Assembly (NCBI GenBank): GCA_029775955.1
Contig: JARVJW010000087.1
Location: forward strand, 1 to 33,747
Direction: 5' to 3'
From: Nitrososphaeria archaeon
Lineage (GTDB): Archaea; Thermoproteota; Nitrososphaeria; Conexivisphaerales; UBA164
DNA: 33,747 nt
A program made the translations under genes and the position numbers. Under the pieces are notes generated by a model. That model saw only the letters and a list, made by a program, of their open reading frames with translations. It was not told the DNA's origin and ran no database searches. Position 1 is the stretch's first letter. Every line of letters begins with the position of its first letter. This document shows, piece after piece, positions 16,252 through 24,539 of the stretch.

Positions 16252-16990
16252 CTACACTAGCAGCTTCGGCGTTTGTCCCAATTCATGTGGAATGCCTGCA
16301 CTGGTTTTTCCAGCCTGTCGAGATCCAATGGCATATGCAGGCCTTCTTTCATTATAGTATGTGATGTACTTCACTGAATAGAAGTGTTTGACCCTGAACT
16401 GTAGAAAGCCTTTCCATTTGATTGAGGACACCCAACCCTTTCCAATATATGCCCAGTTTGACAAGGTATTCCTGGAATTAGGTTATGCCAGGTGCCTTAT
16501 TATCTTTATAGTTTGCGAAAAAACGCAAAATATATCTGTAATTATTGCCCAAGGCTTGCTCCATGTTGCTATTGCTTTATTAAGCATTGTCATTTGTGGC
16601 CTCGTAAAATAGGCCTCGATGCGTCGTGTAGGCTAACCACTTATCCTTTAACCTGTACATCATAATTTATGTAGCGGAGTGCTTTCATATTTTCACCTTT
16701 CTCAGATGCAGCAAGCCCGTTACCTTCGTGCTGTGTATGTGATAACTCTACGTTGTTAGTCATCTGCATGGTAAGGCGCTTACGAACATAAAGTGGTTTC
16801 AGATTTTTCCAATTGTGAAGTCATTTTAGGGCTTCGTGTGCGGGCATTTTGCAAGCGTTCATAAATACTGGCAGTCTAATCCTTGACTGGTCACACCATG
16901 CAATGCTGCCTGTGCCATTATTCCGTCTACCTTTCTTCTGATTATCCAACGTATCTTGGCATCTGTAAGCTTCATTGCGGGCCTATGGTA
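16252..16990 (-). pseudogene. Integrase-core (rve) DDE transposase remnant
   Basis: Minus-strand frames give, in order, IITDIF-type sequence, APGIT.FQEYLVKLGI, VG.PQSNGK, a HFYSVKYITYYNERRP segment and, after a frameshift, GLHMPLDLDRLEKPVQAF. This is the C-terminal half of an IS481/IS3-like transposase, where the usual text is HPQSNGKLERF ... YNERRPHMSLDLDRLETPVQAF. Stops and frameshifts are frequent and the upstream half (to about 16990) is hardly readable. The exact limits are uncertain. Confidence 0.65.
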
Positions 16991-17036
16991 GCAGCGCGTT
17001 AATAATAAAAAGATAAATTGAACATATTTTAGAAAT

Positions 17037-17049
17037 ATTTATTAAATAA
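17037..17049 (+). promoter_or_regulatory. TATA-like box for the Lrp-type domain gene
   Basis: ATTTATTAAATAA lies 18-30 bases upstream of the ATG at 17067, consistent with a leaderless transcript. Confidence 0.5.
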
Positions 17050-17066
17050 GCTGTTGAATAATCTGT

Positions 17067-17300
17067 ATGCCAATAGCTTTTGTACTTTTGACTGTGGAAC
17101 CTGGAAAAGAGGAAGACGTTTTGAATAGGCTTAAATCATTGCCTGAGATTATGGAAGCTCATAGGGTTTATGGCGTTTATGATACAGTAGTTAAGGTAAA
17201 TGCACCAACTCCAGAGAAGCTCAAGGAAATTATTACATGGAAAGTTAGAAAAGTAGAGAATGTTAAATCTACCCTTACAATGCTAGTTGTAGAACAGTAA
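17067..17300 (+). CDS. Stand-alone Lrp/AsnC effector-binding (RAM) domain protein
   Basis: A 77-residue protein consisting only of the C-terminal alpha/beta domain of Lrp/AsnC regulators: VLLTVEPGKEEDVLNRLKSLPEI, then VYGVYDTVVKVNAPTPEKL and ENVKSTLTMLVVEQ. There is no DNA-binding helix-turn-helix. Such single-domain proteins are common in archaea; they bind amino acids or other small ligands, form rings, and may combine with full-length Lrp proteins (known for the family, not shown here). It converges on malate dehydrogenase with only 7 bases between the two stop codons. A role in sensing a metabolite for neighbouring TCA genes is possible but speculative. Confidence 0.88.
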   Translation: MPIAFVLLTVEPGKEEDVLNRLKSLPEIMEAHRVYGVYDTVVKVNAPTPEKLKEIITWKVRKVENVKSTLTMLVVEQ

Positions 17301-17307
17301 CAAAATT

Positions 17308-18237
17308 TTAACCCAGATATTGGGATGGAACTTGCTTAAGGTTGCTTTTTATTGCTTCTATGCTTTCATTGAACTTCTTCTTCTGTTCCTGAGTTAGGTC
17401 AACTTCGACAATTTTTTCTGCACCACCTTTCCCTAGCACAACTGGAACCTGGGCAAAGATGCCCTTAATTGAATATTCACCATCCAGGTACACGCTTGCC
17501 TCCACTACTGTTTTTCTGTCCCTTTTAATGGCGTCAACCATCACCAGAAGACCTGCTGCCGGACCCCAGTTGCTGCTGAACTTTCTCAGATTAGTTATCT
17601 GAGCCCCAGCTTCGACTGTGTCCTTCACAACGCTATTATATTGTTCCTCTGACAGGAAGTTCTTCAGGTTCTTGCCATAAACCGAAGAAAGCTCTGGAAC
17701 TGGGTACATGTTCTCTCCATGCTGTCCCAGCACAAGCGGTATTATTGAAGATGGGGAAATTCCAATATAACGTGATGCATTGTACGCCATCCTTCTCGAA
17801 TCCAGAACGCCGCTAAATCCTATCACCCTGTTCCTGGGAAACTTTAACCTGTTATACAACACTGTTACCATCGCATCAAGTGGATTTGTTGTAATAATGA
17901 CTGTTGCATTTGGAGCGTTTTTGCGAACCTGTTCAGCAACTCCGGCTATTATTTCTGAGTTCTTTGCTGCAAGCTCTTCACGGGTCATGCCAGGCTTCCT
18001 AGCAAGGCCTGCTGTAATTATCACTATATCGCTTCCTTTTATATCTTCGTAATTATTTGAGCCTATTACGCTTACTGACCTTCCTAGTATCGCTGCAGCA
18101 TGATTTATATCGAGGGCCTCGCCCTGAGGCAATCCCTCAACAATATCCACCAAAACTATTTTGCTGTCTGCTTCACCCATCATGAGAAACGCAGCTGTAG
18201 TCGCTCCTACCTTACCGGCACCTATTACAGAAATCAT
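17308..18237 (-). CDS. mdh: Malate dehydrogenase (LDH-like)
   Basis: NAD(P)-dependent oxidation of malate to oxaloacetate. The 309-residue protein has the Rossmann motif GAGKVGATTA, VDIVEGLPQGEALDI with the Asp that binds the NAD ribose, the substrate loop TAGLARKPGMTREEL whose Arg pair marks malate rather than lactate dehydrogenases, NPLDAMV, FSGVLDSRRM and the catalytic His in VLGQHGENM. Length is normal for the LDH-like MDH group of archaea and bacteria. It has its own TATA-like box and follows the DP2-like gene by 48 bases on the same strand. With acnA and icd less than 3 kb away, three TCA enzymes cluster here. Confidence 0.96.
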   Translation of the reverse strand: MISVIGAGKVGATTAAFLMMGEADSKIVLVDIVEGLPQGEALDINHAAAILGRSVSVIGSNNYEDIKGSDIVIITAGLARKPGMTREELAAKNSEIIAGVAEQVRKNAPNATVIITTNPLDAMVTVLYNRLKFPRNRVIGFSGVLDSRRMAYNASRYIGISPSSIIPLVLGQHGENMYPVPELSSVYGKNLKNFLSEEQYNSVVKDTVEAGAQITNLRKFSSNWGPAAGLLVMVDAIKRDRKTVVEASVYLDGEYSIKGIFAQVPVVLGKGGAEKIVEVDLTQEQKKKFNESIEAIKSNLKQVPSQYLG

Positions 18238-18260
18238 GTCAAATGTTTGCCCGTTGCTCG

Positions 18261-18270
18261 TTATATATGT
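18261..18270 (-). promoter_or_regulatory. mdh promoter TATA-like box
   Basis: Minus-strand ACATATATAA, centred about 28 bases upstream of the mdh ATG (18237), in the short gap after the DP2-like gene. It suggests mdh is transcribed on its own and leaderless. Confidence 0.55.
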
Positions 18271-18285
18271 TTCTGCAATAGCAAG

Positions 18286-20433
18286 TTAAGAAAATTCAGA
18301 TAAGGACAGCTGATTGTCGGATTTAAGCATGCCCTGAAACCTTTCCAGAATCAATTCTACCTCTTCCTTTTCATCGTTTTCGAGTTCCTCAGCAATATTT
18401 CTCAAAGATATTATAATTGCATTAAGCTGTTCTGTGTCAAATTCAGGTGACAGTTCTGAACCGCATTTGGGGCAACGATAACTTATTGGTGGAATCGAAA
18501 AATGTAATCCGCACTTTTGACAAAAGTGAGCCTGATTGTTGTACATTCTCTCCACTGCCATGAGCGTTTTTACCAGGTTAGGAACGGCGGATTTTTTATC
18601 CTTTAATGACAGGATGAGTTGCATGAGCGATTTAGAAAGGTCAACAATATTTTCTGCGGATTGCTTGGCAGGGTAATCAATTCTAATTTTGGGTAGCGTT
18701 TTAAGCAAACCAGCGTCATACACGTTGAGGTATCTTGGCGGAGCGCAATATTTTCCAGAATAATTTAAAACTACATCCTCTTCAAGAGAAATGTATAAGC
18801 TGTTGTTTCTAAGGCCCATGCATAGCGCTCTCATAATGCCAGGATTTACAAGAACTTCGCTACCTATTTCCCTGACCTTTAATCTTATTCCTGCACTTAA
18901 ATCCCTGTTAAGTAAAATGATGTTATGGCCTTTAAGTTGGTCAGGTGAATACTCGTAAAATATCTTCTTCCCACCATATATTTCCTCAATTTCTGCATCA
19001 ATTAACTTTGCTACATCCAACAAAGAAGATGCCAGCCGATGGGGTATTATTATTTCATCTCCATCCAGGTCTGCCGCCTCCACATGAATGGGAAATGCAC
19101 TTATCCCGCACTCTGAAGCCATTATTGATGCACGACGCCTTAAAATAGCCTTCCTTATGTCCTCTATTTCTCCAACTGATTTATCAGGAAAAGCTAGATC
19201 AAGGCGCATGTCTATGTTGAGCTTTTTATTTGCCAACCTTAGCGATTCCGACAGAATTGCGTCATTTTTGGGCATATCGCTGGCAGTGGAACCACAAATG
19301 GGGCATATCTGTGAAACAACAGGTTTGCCGCATTTACTACAAAAGTAAAGCTTTTCTGTCCTTGAGCCGCACTTTTCACATATTTTGAACGGCGTTGCCC
19401 TTTGGCACCTGCTGCAGTACCTGATTGTGACCTCAGAAATCAACTGTCCCCTGACAGGCACTATGCCGTGATACCTGTTTATATCCTTCCCATTGTCATT
19501 TTGTTCTACTATTTCAATTGGACCAATGCTATTATTCAGTACCTTTACACCAACCAGCTTTCCATCAAGCATTGCTTGTAGTATTGGGCCAAAAGATTTG
19601 TCTGTTACAACAATTGATTCATTTTTTGAAGATGCCAGCATGCCTGAATTTATAAGGTATGCGTAAACCACTGGCGATGGTTGAAATTCAAGGTTCCCTT
19701 TACTAAGTTTTAGGATCTCAGGTGGAGGTGGAGGGATTGAGTAGTTTGGATGAAGTGTTCTATTTTTAAGTCCCAAGTTTATCGCTTCGTCAGGCGTATC
19801 AGGTATTTTCCCCTTTATTCTGTACCCAACAATTCTACCAGCCAGTTTTGCAGGAAGAATTATGTTTCCTAAATTTATCAACTGTGACCCCTTTTCACAT
19901 GGATATATATCATAATTTGAACTGCATAGAGGACCCCTCACATCAGGTGAAAAATACAGTCTAAGGCCAACTCCACTAATTTTGATATAATATGAAGTTG
20001 ATTTGAGGTTCATGCGATGCGCTATGTCTGAATTCATAAATGCTGCATCCGCGCTATAATCCATAAATGTCGCCCTTAGCAAGCCTGGCAAGTAAATCCT
20101 GTTTGCAGGCCTAAACGTTGTCTGAAAAGCTGCCGTGGGGTACAACTTACTGATTTTGCCGGCTATGAAATGCAGGGAAGGGCCGAACAATTTTAAAGTT
20201 CTCCTGGAGGCACCCCGTTCACTGAAATATATCTTATTTTCATAGTGGCCCCCAGTTATCTTCTCAAGCTCTTGTGTGAGCCAAACGTTAAGTTCATTTA
20301 TATTCTGCACGTCCTTTATTTCATGATTTCCAATTTCATTTTTTCGCTCATAGAATGATTTGTAGAATGATAAGTTGGGAGCTGGATCAGCCATTGCTTT
20401 TTCACGCATTTTTATAAGTTCATCATACCCCAT
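18286..20433 (-). CDS. PolD large-subunit (DP2) homologue lacking the catalytic motif
   Basis: At 715 residues it is much shorter than DP2 (about 1,100-1,260). Homology is clear in blocks: TPDEAINLGLKNRTLHPNYS matches the DP2 block around GIPLHP.YT; Cys340-Cys381 (CSRC, CEKCG, CSKCG, CPICG) match the central zinc clusters; DEIIIPHRLASSLLDVAKLI and GHNIILLNRDLSAGI (ending 516) match QDIILSKEAGRYLLKVAKF and GHLVIGLAPHTSAGI; Cys638/641/654/657 (CQKCG...IPPIS..CPKCG) match the C-terminal zinc module FRCVKC..KFRRPP. Where DP2 has AKRRNCDGDED, this protein has MRALCMGLRNNSLYI (residues 534-548), so both catalytic aspartates are absent. The GRPEKA motif, the N-terminal region and about 60 residues before the C-terminal zinc module are also missing. 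The last residues QLSLSEFS (708-715) resemble a PCNA-interacting (PIP) box. Probably a non-catalytic paralogue; role unknown. A SD sequence AGGTGA precedes the ATG. Confidence 0.85.
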   Translation of the reverse strand: MGYDELIKMREKAMADPAPNLSFYKSFYERKNEIGNHEIKDVQNINELNVWLTQELEKITGGHYENKIYFSERGASRRTLKLFGPSLHFIAGKISKLYPTAAFQTTFRPANRIYLPGLLRATFMDYSADAAFMNSDIAHRMNLKSTSYYIKISGVGLRLYFSPDVRGPLCSSNYDIYPCEKGSQLINLGNIILPAKLAGRIVGYRIKGKIPDTPDEAINLGLKNRTLHPNYSIPPPPPEILKLSKGNLEFQPSPVVYAYLINSGMLASSKNESIVVTDKSFGPILQAMLDGKLVGVKVLNNSIGPIEIVEQNDNGKDINRYHGIVPVRGQLISEVTIRYCSRCQRATPFKICEKCGSRTEKLYFCSKCGKPVVSQICPICGSTASDMPKNDAILSESLRLANKKLNIDMRLDLAFPDKSVGEIEDIRKAILRRRASIMASECGISAFPIHVEAADLDGDEIIIPHRLASSLLDVAKLIDAEIEEIYGGKKIFYEYSPDQLKGHNIILLNRDLSAGIRLKVREIGSEVLVNPGIMRALCMGLRNNSLYISLEEDVVLNYSGKYCAPPRYLNVYDAGLLKTLPKIRIDYPAKQSAENIVDLSKSLMQLILSLKDKKSAVPNLVKTLMAVERMYNNQAHFCQKCGLHFSIPPISYRCPKCGSELSPEFDTEQLNAIIISLRNIAEELENDEKEEVELILERFQGMLKSDNQLSLSEFS

Positions 20434-20436
20434 GGT

Positions 20437-20442
20437 TCACCT
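20437..20442 (-). promoter_or_regulatory. Shine-Dalgarno of the DP2-like gene
   Basis: Minus-strand AGGTGA lies 3 bases before the ATG at 20433. It fixes the start and makes this one of the few clearly leadered genes here; the likely promoter is CCTTTTTAACACC further upstream. Confidence 0.5.
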
Positions 20443-20551
20443 AATGGGGTTTGGTGTTAAAAAGGCAACGGGAGCTGCTGCGGGTGTTTAAACCGTTGTC
20501 CAACATCTAACATATAGTTATAAACTAGAATCATGAAAAGCTACTGGATAA

Positions 20552-20560
20552 GTTTATTAA
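20552..20560 (+). promoter_or_regulatory. deoA promoter TATA-like box
   Basis: GTTTATTAA about 25-33 bases upstream of the GTG start. The ten-base word AGTTTATTAA is repeated exactly in front of ubiX (30041-30050). Confidence 0.5.
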
Positions 20561-20584
20561 CGGCCTGTTGATTTTAAAAGGTTT

Positions 20585-22093
20585 GTGAAATTTAACACTG
20601 TAGTGCTAGATGTAAAGGCTGGAAAGAAATCTATTATAATTAATGAAGATGATGCAAACGAAATTGGGCTTGAGCTCAATGAAAGGGCAAGGCTAATGGT
20701 TGATGACAAAAGCGTGGTGTGCATTACGGAGACGACAAAGACTCTGGTAAAGCGCGGAACTATAGCAATTTATAAGGACATTGCAGAAGCGCTTGAATTG
20801 GAGAATGGTGGATATGTAGATGTGTCCTACGAACCGTCACCAAAGTCAGTTGAAGTCATAAGAAAGAAGATGAGGGGGGAAAAGCTGAGTGAAAACGAGA
20901 TAAATGGCATAATAGGGGATCTGATTTCTAATGAGCTAAGCGACCTGGACATTGCATCATTTCTTTTTTCAGTGCACTATAAGGGCCTGGATATGGAAGA
21001 AATCAGGAACCTCACGCTCGCGATGCTTAACTCTGGTGAAAAGTTGGAACTAAGTGGTTTTGTTGTTGATAAGCATTCAATAGGCGGCGTGCCCGGCAAC
21101 AAGGTTTCCCTGCTCATAATTCCAATTGTAGCATCCACTGACCTCTTTATACCGAAGACCAGCAGCAGGGCCATAACAAGCCCTTCAGGAACAGCCGATA
21201 CAATGTCCGTGCTTGCAAATGTTAAATTTGACCTTAAGGAAATAAAAGAGATAGTAGAGAAGACGCATGGTTGTATTGTTTGGGGCGGTGCCCTTAACCT
21301 GGCCCCGGCAGATGATATTTTGATTCGTGTTGAAAATCCACTGAGGGTGAACCCACGTGGCCTGATGCTGGCAAGCGTAATGTCAAAAAAGCTTGGCGTT
21401 GGCGCCAAAATAGTCGCCCTTGACATGCCATTGGGAAGAGGAACAAAGGTCACGGACATTACAGACGGGGAGAAACTTGCAAGAGACTTTGTAGAGCTTG
21501 GCAGGAGCCTGGGAATCAACGTAAGGGCAGGCCTCACCTATGGAGGGCAACCTGTAGGGAGGGCAATAGGCCCTGCGCTTGAGGCTAGGGAAGCGCTTGC
21601 AGCATTGATCAATCCCGATGCAGCTAGCATGAGCCTTCTGTCAAAGTCAGCCTCACTTGCGGGCATCATTCTGGAAGCATCAGGCATAAGTCAGCAGGGA
21701 CAAGGGTATGACGCAGCCATGGACGTACTTAGGTCCAATAAGGCACTATCAAAGATGAGGGAGATAATTGGAGCGCAGGGCGGAAACCCAGATATAAAGC
21801 CAGATGATCTTCCTGTTGGTACGTACAGGCACCAAGTGGTAGCAGAAAACGACGGCTACGTTACGCTTGTTGACAATGAATCTCTTGTCCAAATAGCTCG
21901 AGCCGCAGGCACGCCAGCAGACAGGGGTGCCGGAATTGTGCTCCACCAAAAGCAGGGATACAAGGTCAGGAAGGGGGATGTGCTATTTGAAATATATGCT
22001 GAAAGAAGTTCAAGGCTTTCTGACGCTGTAAATCTTGCAAGCTACTCGCCACCTATAATGCTTGAGGGAATGCTGCTGAAGTCTTACCCATAG
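20585..22093 (+). CDS. deoA: AMP phosphorylase (archaeal thymidine-phosphorylase family)
   Basis: Phosphorolyses nucleoside monophosphates such as AMP to the free base and ribose-1,5-bisphosphate. At 502 residues it has the extra N-terminal domain of archaeal AMP phosphorylases (about 1-85), which bacterial thymidine phosphorylases lack. Then come the helical domain (KKMRGEKLSENEINGIIGDLI), the glycosyl/phosphate site DKHSIGGVPGNKVSLL, SSRAITSPSGTADTMSVLANV, GGALNLAPADDILIRVE and the C-terminal domain (LHQKQGYKVRKGDVLFEIYAE). The start is GTG; length agrees with the family. In known archaea the product enters the pathway with ribose-1,5-bisphosphate isomerase and form III Rubisco; neither is in this window. 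Its substrate range (AMP, CMP, UMP) is inferred from family. Divergent from the DP2-like gene. Confidence 0.92.
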   Translation: MKFNTVVLDVKAGKKSIIINEDDANEIGLELNERARLMVDDKSVVCITETTKTLVKRGTIAIYKDIAEALELENGGYVDVSYEPSPKSVEVIRKKMRGEKLSENEINGIIGDLISNELSDLDIASFLFSVHYKGLDMEEIRNLTLAMLNSGEKLELSGFVVDKHSIGGVPGNKVSLLIIPIVASTDLFIPKTSSRAITSPSGTADTMSVLANVKFDLKEIKEIVEKTHGCIVWGGALNLAPADDILIRVENPLRVNPRGLMLASVMSKKLGVGAKIVALDMPLGRGTKVTDITDGEKLARDFVELGRSLGINVRAGLTYGGQPVGRAIGPALEAREALAALINPDAASMSLLSKSASLAGIILEASGISQQGQGYDAAMDVLRSNKALSKMREIIGAQGGNPDIKPDDLPVGTYRHQVVAENDGYVTLVDNESLVQIARAAGTPADRGAGIVLHQKQGYKVRKGDVLFEIYAERSSRLSDAVNLASYSPPIMLEGMLLKSYP

Positions 22094-22130
22094 TCAACTA
22101 CCCAAGATTGAAATCGAGGGCTTGCCCCCT
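22094..22130 (-). repeat. Possible degenerate IS right-end hairpin
   Basis: Directly after the deoA stop, GTCAACTACCC followed by an imperfect stem (CCCAAGATT / AAATCGAGGG) and GGGCTTGCCCC resembles the reverse complement of IS200/IS605 right ends, which finish GGTAGTTCAC. No adjacent tnpB is readable. The rest of the gap to 22343 holds nothing I recognise. Confidence 0.35.
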
Positions 22131-22343
22131 CCCAGGACTGGCATAGCTTCTACATTGGTGCTAATGTATGAGCCTGGGACTTTCTTCTGGCGCTAATCTG
22201 GAATCAATTATAGTTAAATAGACTCTGCGACACCATAGCCTCTCTCAGCAATGATGAAACTAATCTAAACAACTCACAATTCCTCTTCCCAAAGCGTGTG
22301 AGCTTATTGGTGATTTCCTGAAACTGAGATTAAACTTTTATCC

Positions 22344-23183
22344 TTGGAAGAACGTTATACAGTATTGGTCAGGCCACTAAAGGAAATTCTAAAGGAAGAG
22401 CTTGGAAATGAAGCTAGCAGAGCCTATGGCTCATTTGACCTGATAGGTGACCTTGCAATCATAAGAGTTCCGGATGGCTTTCAGGATAAGTTAGAAATAG
22501 TTGGTAATGCCTTAATGAAATTGAATAAATCTATCCATGGCGTGTGGGCTCAGGTTGGGCCCGTGGAAGGAGATTACAGAATAAGAAAATTGATGCATGT
22601 TGCTGGCGAAGAGAGAAGTGTTACTGTTTACCGAGAATCAGGGTGCAGATTTGAACTGGATATAACCGCAGTTTACTTTTCGCCAAGGCTTGCCCATGAA
22701 AGGCTCAGGATTGCCCAACTCGTAAGTGATGGCGAAACAGTGTTCAATATGTTTGCCGGGATAGGGACATTTTCAATCATCATTGCAAAAAGGAAGCGGG
22801 TAATAGTCCACAGCAGCGAGATAAATCCAGCAGCATACCAGTACATGGCCAGGAACATTGAACTTAATAAGGTCAAGGAAAGGGTCATACCTTACCTGCG
22901 TGATGCCTGTGATGTATCAGCGCAGTTACATGGCAAAGTGGATAGGGTGCTGATGCCACTACCAGAAAAGGCACTTGAATTTTTCAGTTGTGCCCTCAGG
23001 AGCCTCAGAAGTTCAGGCTGGATTCATGTTTACATGCATGTCCCCTATTTAAAGGGCGAGTCTGCAGCTGATGCGGCAGCCAAGTCTTCGGCATCCATAA
23101 CATCAGGGAAGGTCGTAAACACAATAATTGTTAGGGAAGTCGGACCAAGGCTGTTGCAGGTTGTGCATGATGTCGTTATATGA
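22344..23183 (+). CDS. trm5: Trm5-type tRNA (guanine37-N1)-methyltransferase
   Basis: Predicted to methylate G37 next to the anticodon using S-adenosylmethionine, which prevents +1 frameshifting. Diagnostic segments: VYRESGCRFELDITAVYFSPRLAHERLRIA, the SAM-binding motif FNMFAGIGTFSIIIA (about 133-147), SSEINPAAYQYMARNIELNKV, and DRVLMPLPEKALEF in the place of the Asn-Pro-Pro-like motif. At 279 residues it is shorter than M. jannaschii Trm5 (about 336), the reduction being in the N-terminal D1 domain. The wybutosine enzyme Taw2 is related, but YFSPRL fits Trm5 better. The first start is TTG 22344; a TATA-like AGATTAAACTTTTA at about 22328-22341 is so close that TTG 22365 might be the real start. 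Confidence 0.88.
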   Translation: MEERYTVLVRPLKEILKEELGNEASRAYGSFDLIGDLAIIRVPDGFQDKLEIVGNALMKLNKSIHGVWAQVGPVEGDYRIRKLMHVAGEERSVTVYRESGCRFELDITAVYFSPRLAHERLRIAQLVSDGETVFNMFAGIGTFSIIIAKRKRVIVHSSEINPAAYQYMARNIELNKVKERVIPYLRDACDVSAQLHGKVDRVLMPLPEKALEFFSCALRSLRSSGWIHVYMHVPYLKGESAADAAAKSSASITSGKVVNTIIVREVGPRLLQVVHDVVI

Positions 23184-23197
23184 TTGTTCCTGCATTG

Positions 23198-24262
23198 CTA
23201 ATTTGATATATGTGTGCTCCAGTTGCAAAGTGGATCATTAGCGTAAATTGTGTTAAATGCGTTTAGGGCCCTGGCAGGACACCCACCCTGGCAACTTGCC
23301 CTAAACATGCAGAAAGAGCATGGCTTAAACGTGACAGATTTCCTCTCATTAAGGTCACTGAACCTTTTTTCGATTATGTGTCGCATGTCAATCGATAGTG
23401 CATTTCCAACAGCAATCCCCTTTACCATAAGCAGGTCACAACCGTAAACTTTCCCGTCTGCGCCCACAACTATATAATTTTTTCCTGCTGGGCAAGTGAG
23501 CTTGTTGCCGATGCTGGCTCTGAAAAACTCATCCGGTTTAAGGTAGAACCTGAATCCGTTGGCAGTAATTTTCAAAGGCCCCTTATAGGCAAGCATCTGA
23601 GCAATCGCAACCCTGGCATTCCTATAAGAAAGAGATAAATGGTTTATTTCTGCGTTTCCAAAGCTCTGGACTGCTATAAAGTTCATGCCTCCAGCACCGA
23701 TTTCTTCTGCAAACATCAGCGCTCCGTTAACATCATTAAAATTCCTGTCAGAAACAGTTGTGGAAATATTAATCGGTATTGCAAGCTTTCTGAACTCCCT
23801 TACAGCCTTAATGGCCATCCTAAAACTGCCAGCGCCTCTCAACTCATCGTTTAACATCCAATTAGAAGAATCAAGGCTTACCTGCACGTGTTCAAGGCCT
23901 GATTCTGCCAGTTTTCTGGCAATATTTGATGAACCTGCAAGTCCGTTTGTTGACAACGATGGTGATAATCCAAGTTCACTTGAAAATTTTATAAGTTCAG
24001 GCAGGTGCGGGCTCATAGTTGGCTCTCCACCTAGAAAGTAAATGTACCTGGCGCCTGCTTCATCAAGTTCCCTTATTATATGCTTCCACTGATAAATGCT
24101 TAACTCTCCCCTGCCAGAGCCTGCAGAAACATAGCATGCTGCGCAACGCATATTACATCTGTTTGTCAAATATACTGTTGCGACAAATTCAGATGTCCCT
24201 CCTGAGATGTGAGGCAACGGGTATGCAGGACAATCATATGCAAAAAGATCACTAATATCCAT
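23198..24262 (-). CDS. Radical SAM protein with SPASM-type C-terminus
   Basis: 354 residues. The radical SAM cluster motif CNMRCAAC (C-x3-C-x2-C) sits near residues 36-43, followed by YFLGGEPTMSP (SAM-binding GGE) and FSSELGLSPSLSTNGL. The C-terminal part has further cysteines for auxiliary clusters: CPAGKNYIVVGADGKVYGCD and CSFCMFRASCQGGCPARALNAFN...C, the SPASM/twitch pattern. Proteins of this build include peptide-modifying enzymes, sulfatase maturases and the alternative haem pathway enzymes AhbC/AhbD; sequence alone does not decide. It converges on the trm5 gene with a 14-base gap and has its own TATA-like box. No candidate precursor peptide was found upstream. Confidence 0.88.
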   Translation of the reverse strand: MDISDLFAYDCPAYPLPHISGGTSEFVATVYLTNRCNMRCAACYVSAGSGRGELSIYQWKHIIRELDEAGARYIYFLGGEPTMSPHLPELIKFSSELGLSPSLSTNGLAGSSNIARKLAESGLEHVQVSLDSSNWMLNDELRGAGSFRMAIKAVREFRKLAIPINISTTVSDRNFNDVNGALMFAEEIGAGGMNFIAVQSFGNAEINHLSLSYRNARVAIAQMLAYKGPLKITANGFRFYLKPDEFFRASIGNKLTCPAGKNYIVVGADGKVYGCDLLMVKGIAVGNALSIDMRHIIEKRFSDLNERKSVTFKPCSFCMFRASCQGGCPARALNAFNTIYANDPLCNWSTHISN

Positions 24263-24287
24263 TGCTAACAGCCTGTCTGATTTTTCT

Positions 24288-24296
24288 GCTTAAACG
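24288..24296 (-). promoter_or_regulatory. TATA-like box of the radical SAM gene
   Basis: Minus-strand CGTTTAAGC 26-34 bases upstream of the ATG at 24262. Weak match. Confidence 0.35.
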
Positions 24297-24539
24297 GTTG
24301 GAATATAGCAACAATTGAATCTTTTTTACTAGGTTTTTGAAATTCCAATCACTCCCTGCTATCAATACGGAATAAATCTTTTGCGAGCCAATTGACAAAT
24401 AGCGCGCTTAATTTATCAATTATAATTGGAATCACGGCAATACCACTAACAATGCCCATTAATGATTATTATTTAATTGCCCAAATATAAAAGCTCTTTT
24501 GCTAATCTAGGGTGTGGGACACTATTATTGCATGGTTAC

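Noticed and set aside
19055..19075. Acidic ADLDGDE motif (about residues 454-460) in the DP2-like protein, which looks like the catalytic DGDED
   Set aside because: By order of blocks it lies before LLDVAKLI and the SAGI block, in the place of the DP2 ELKPQDIIL segment, not at the catalytic position, which follows SAGI. It is probably coincidental, though a structural model should test it.
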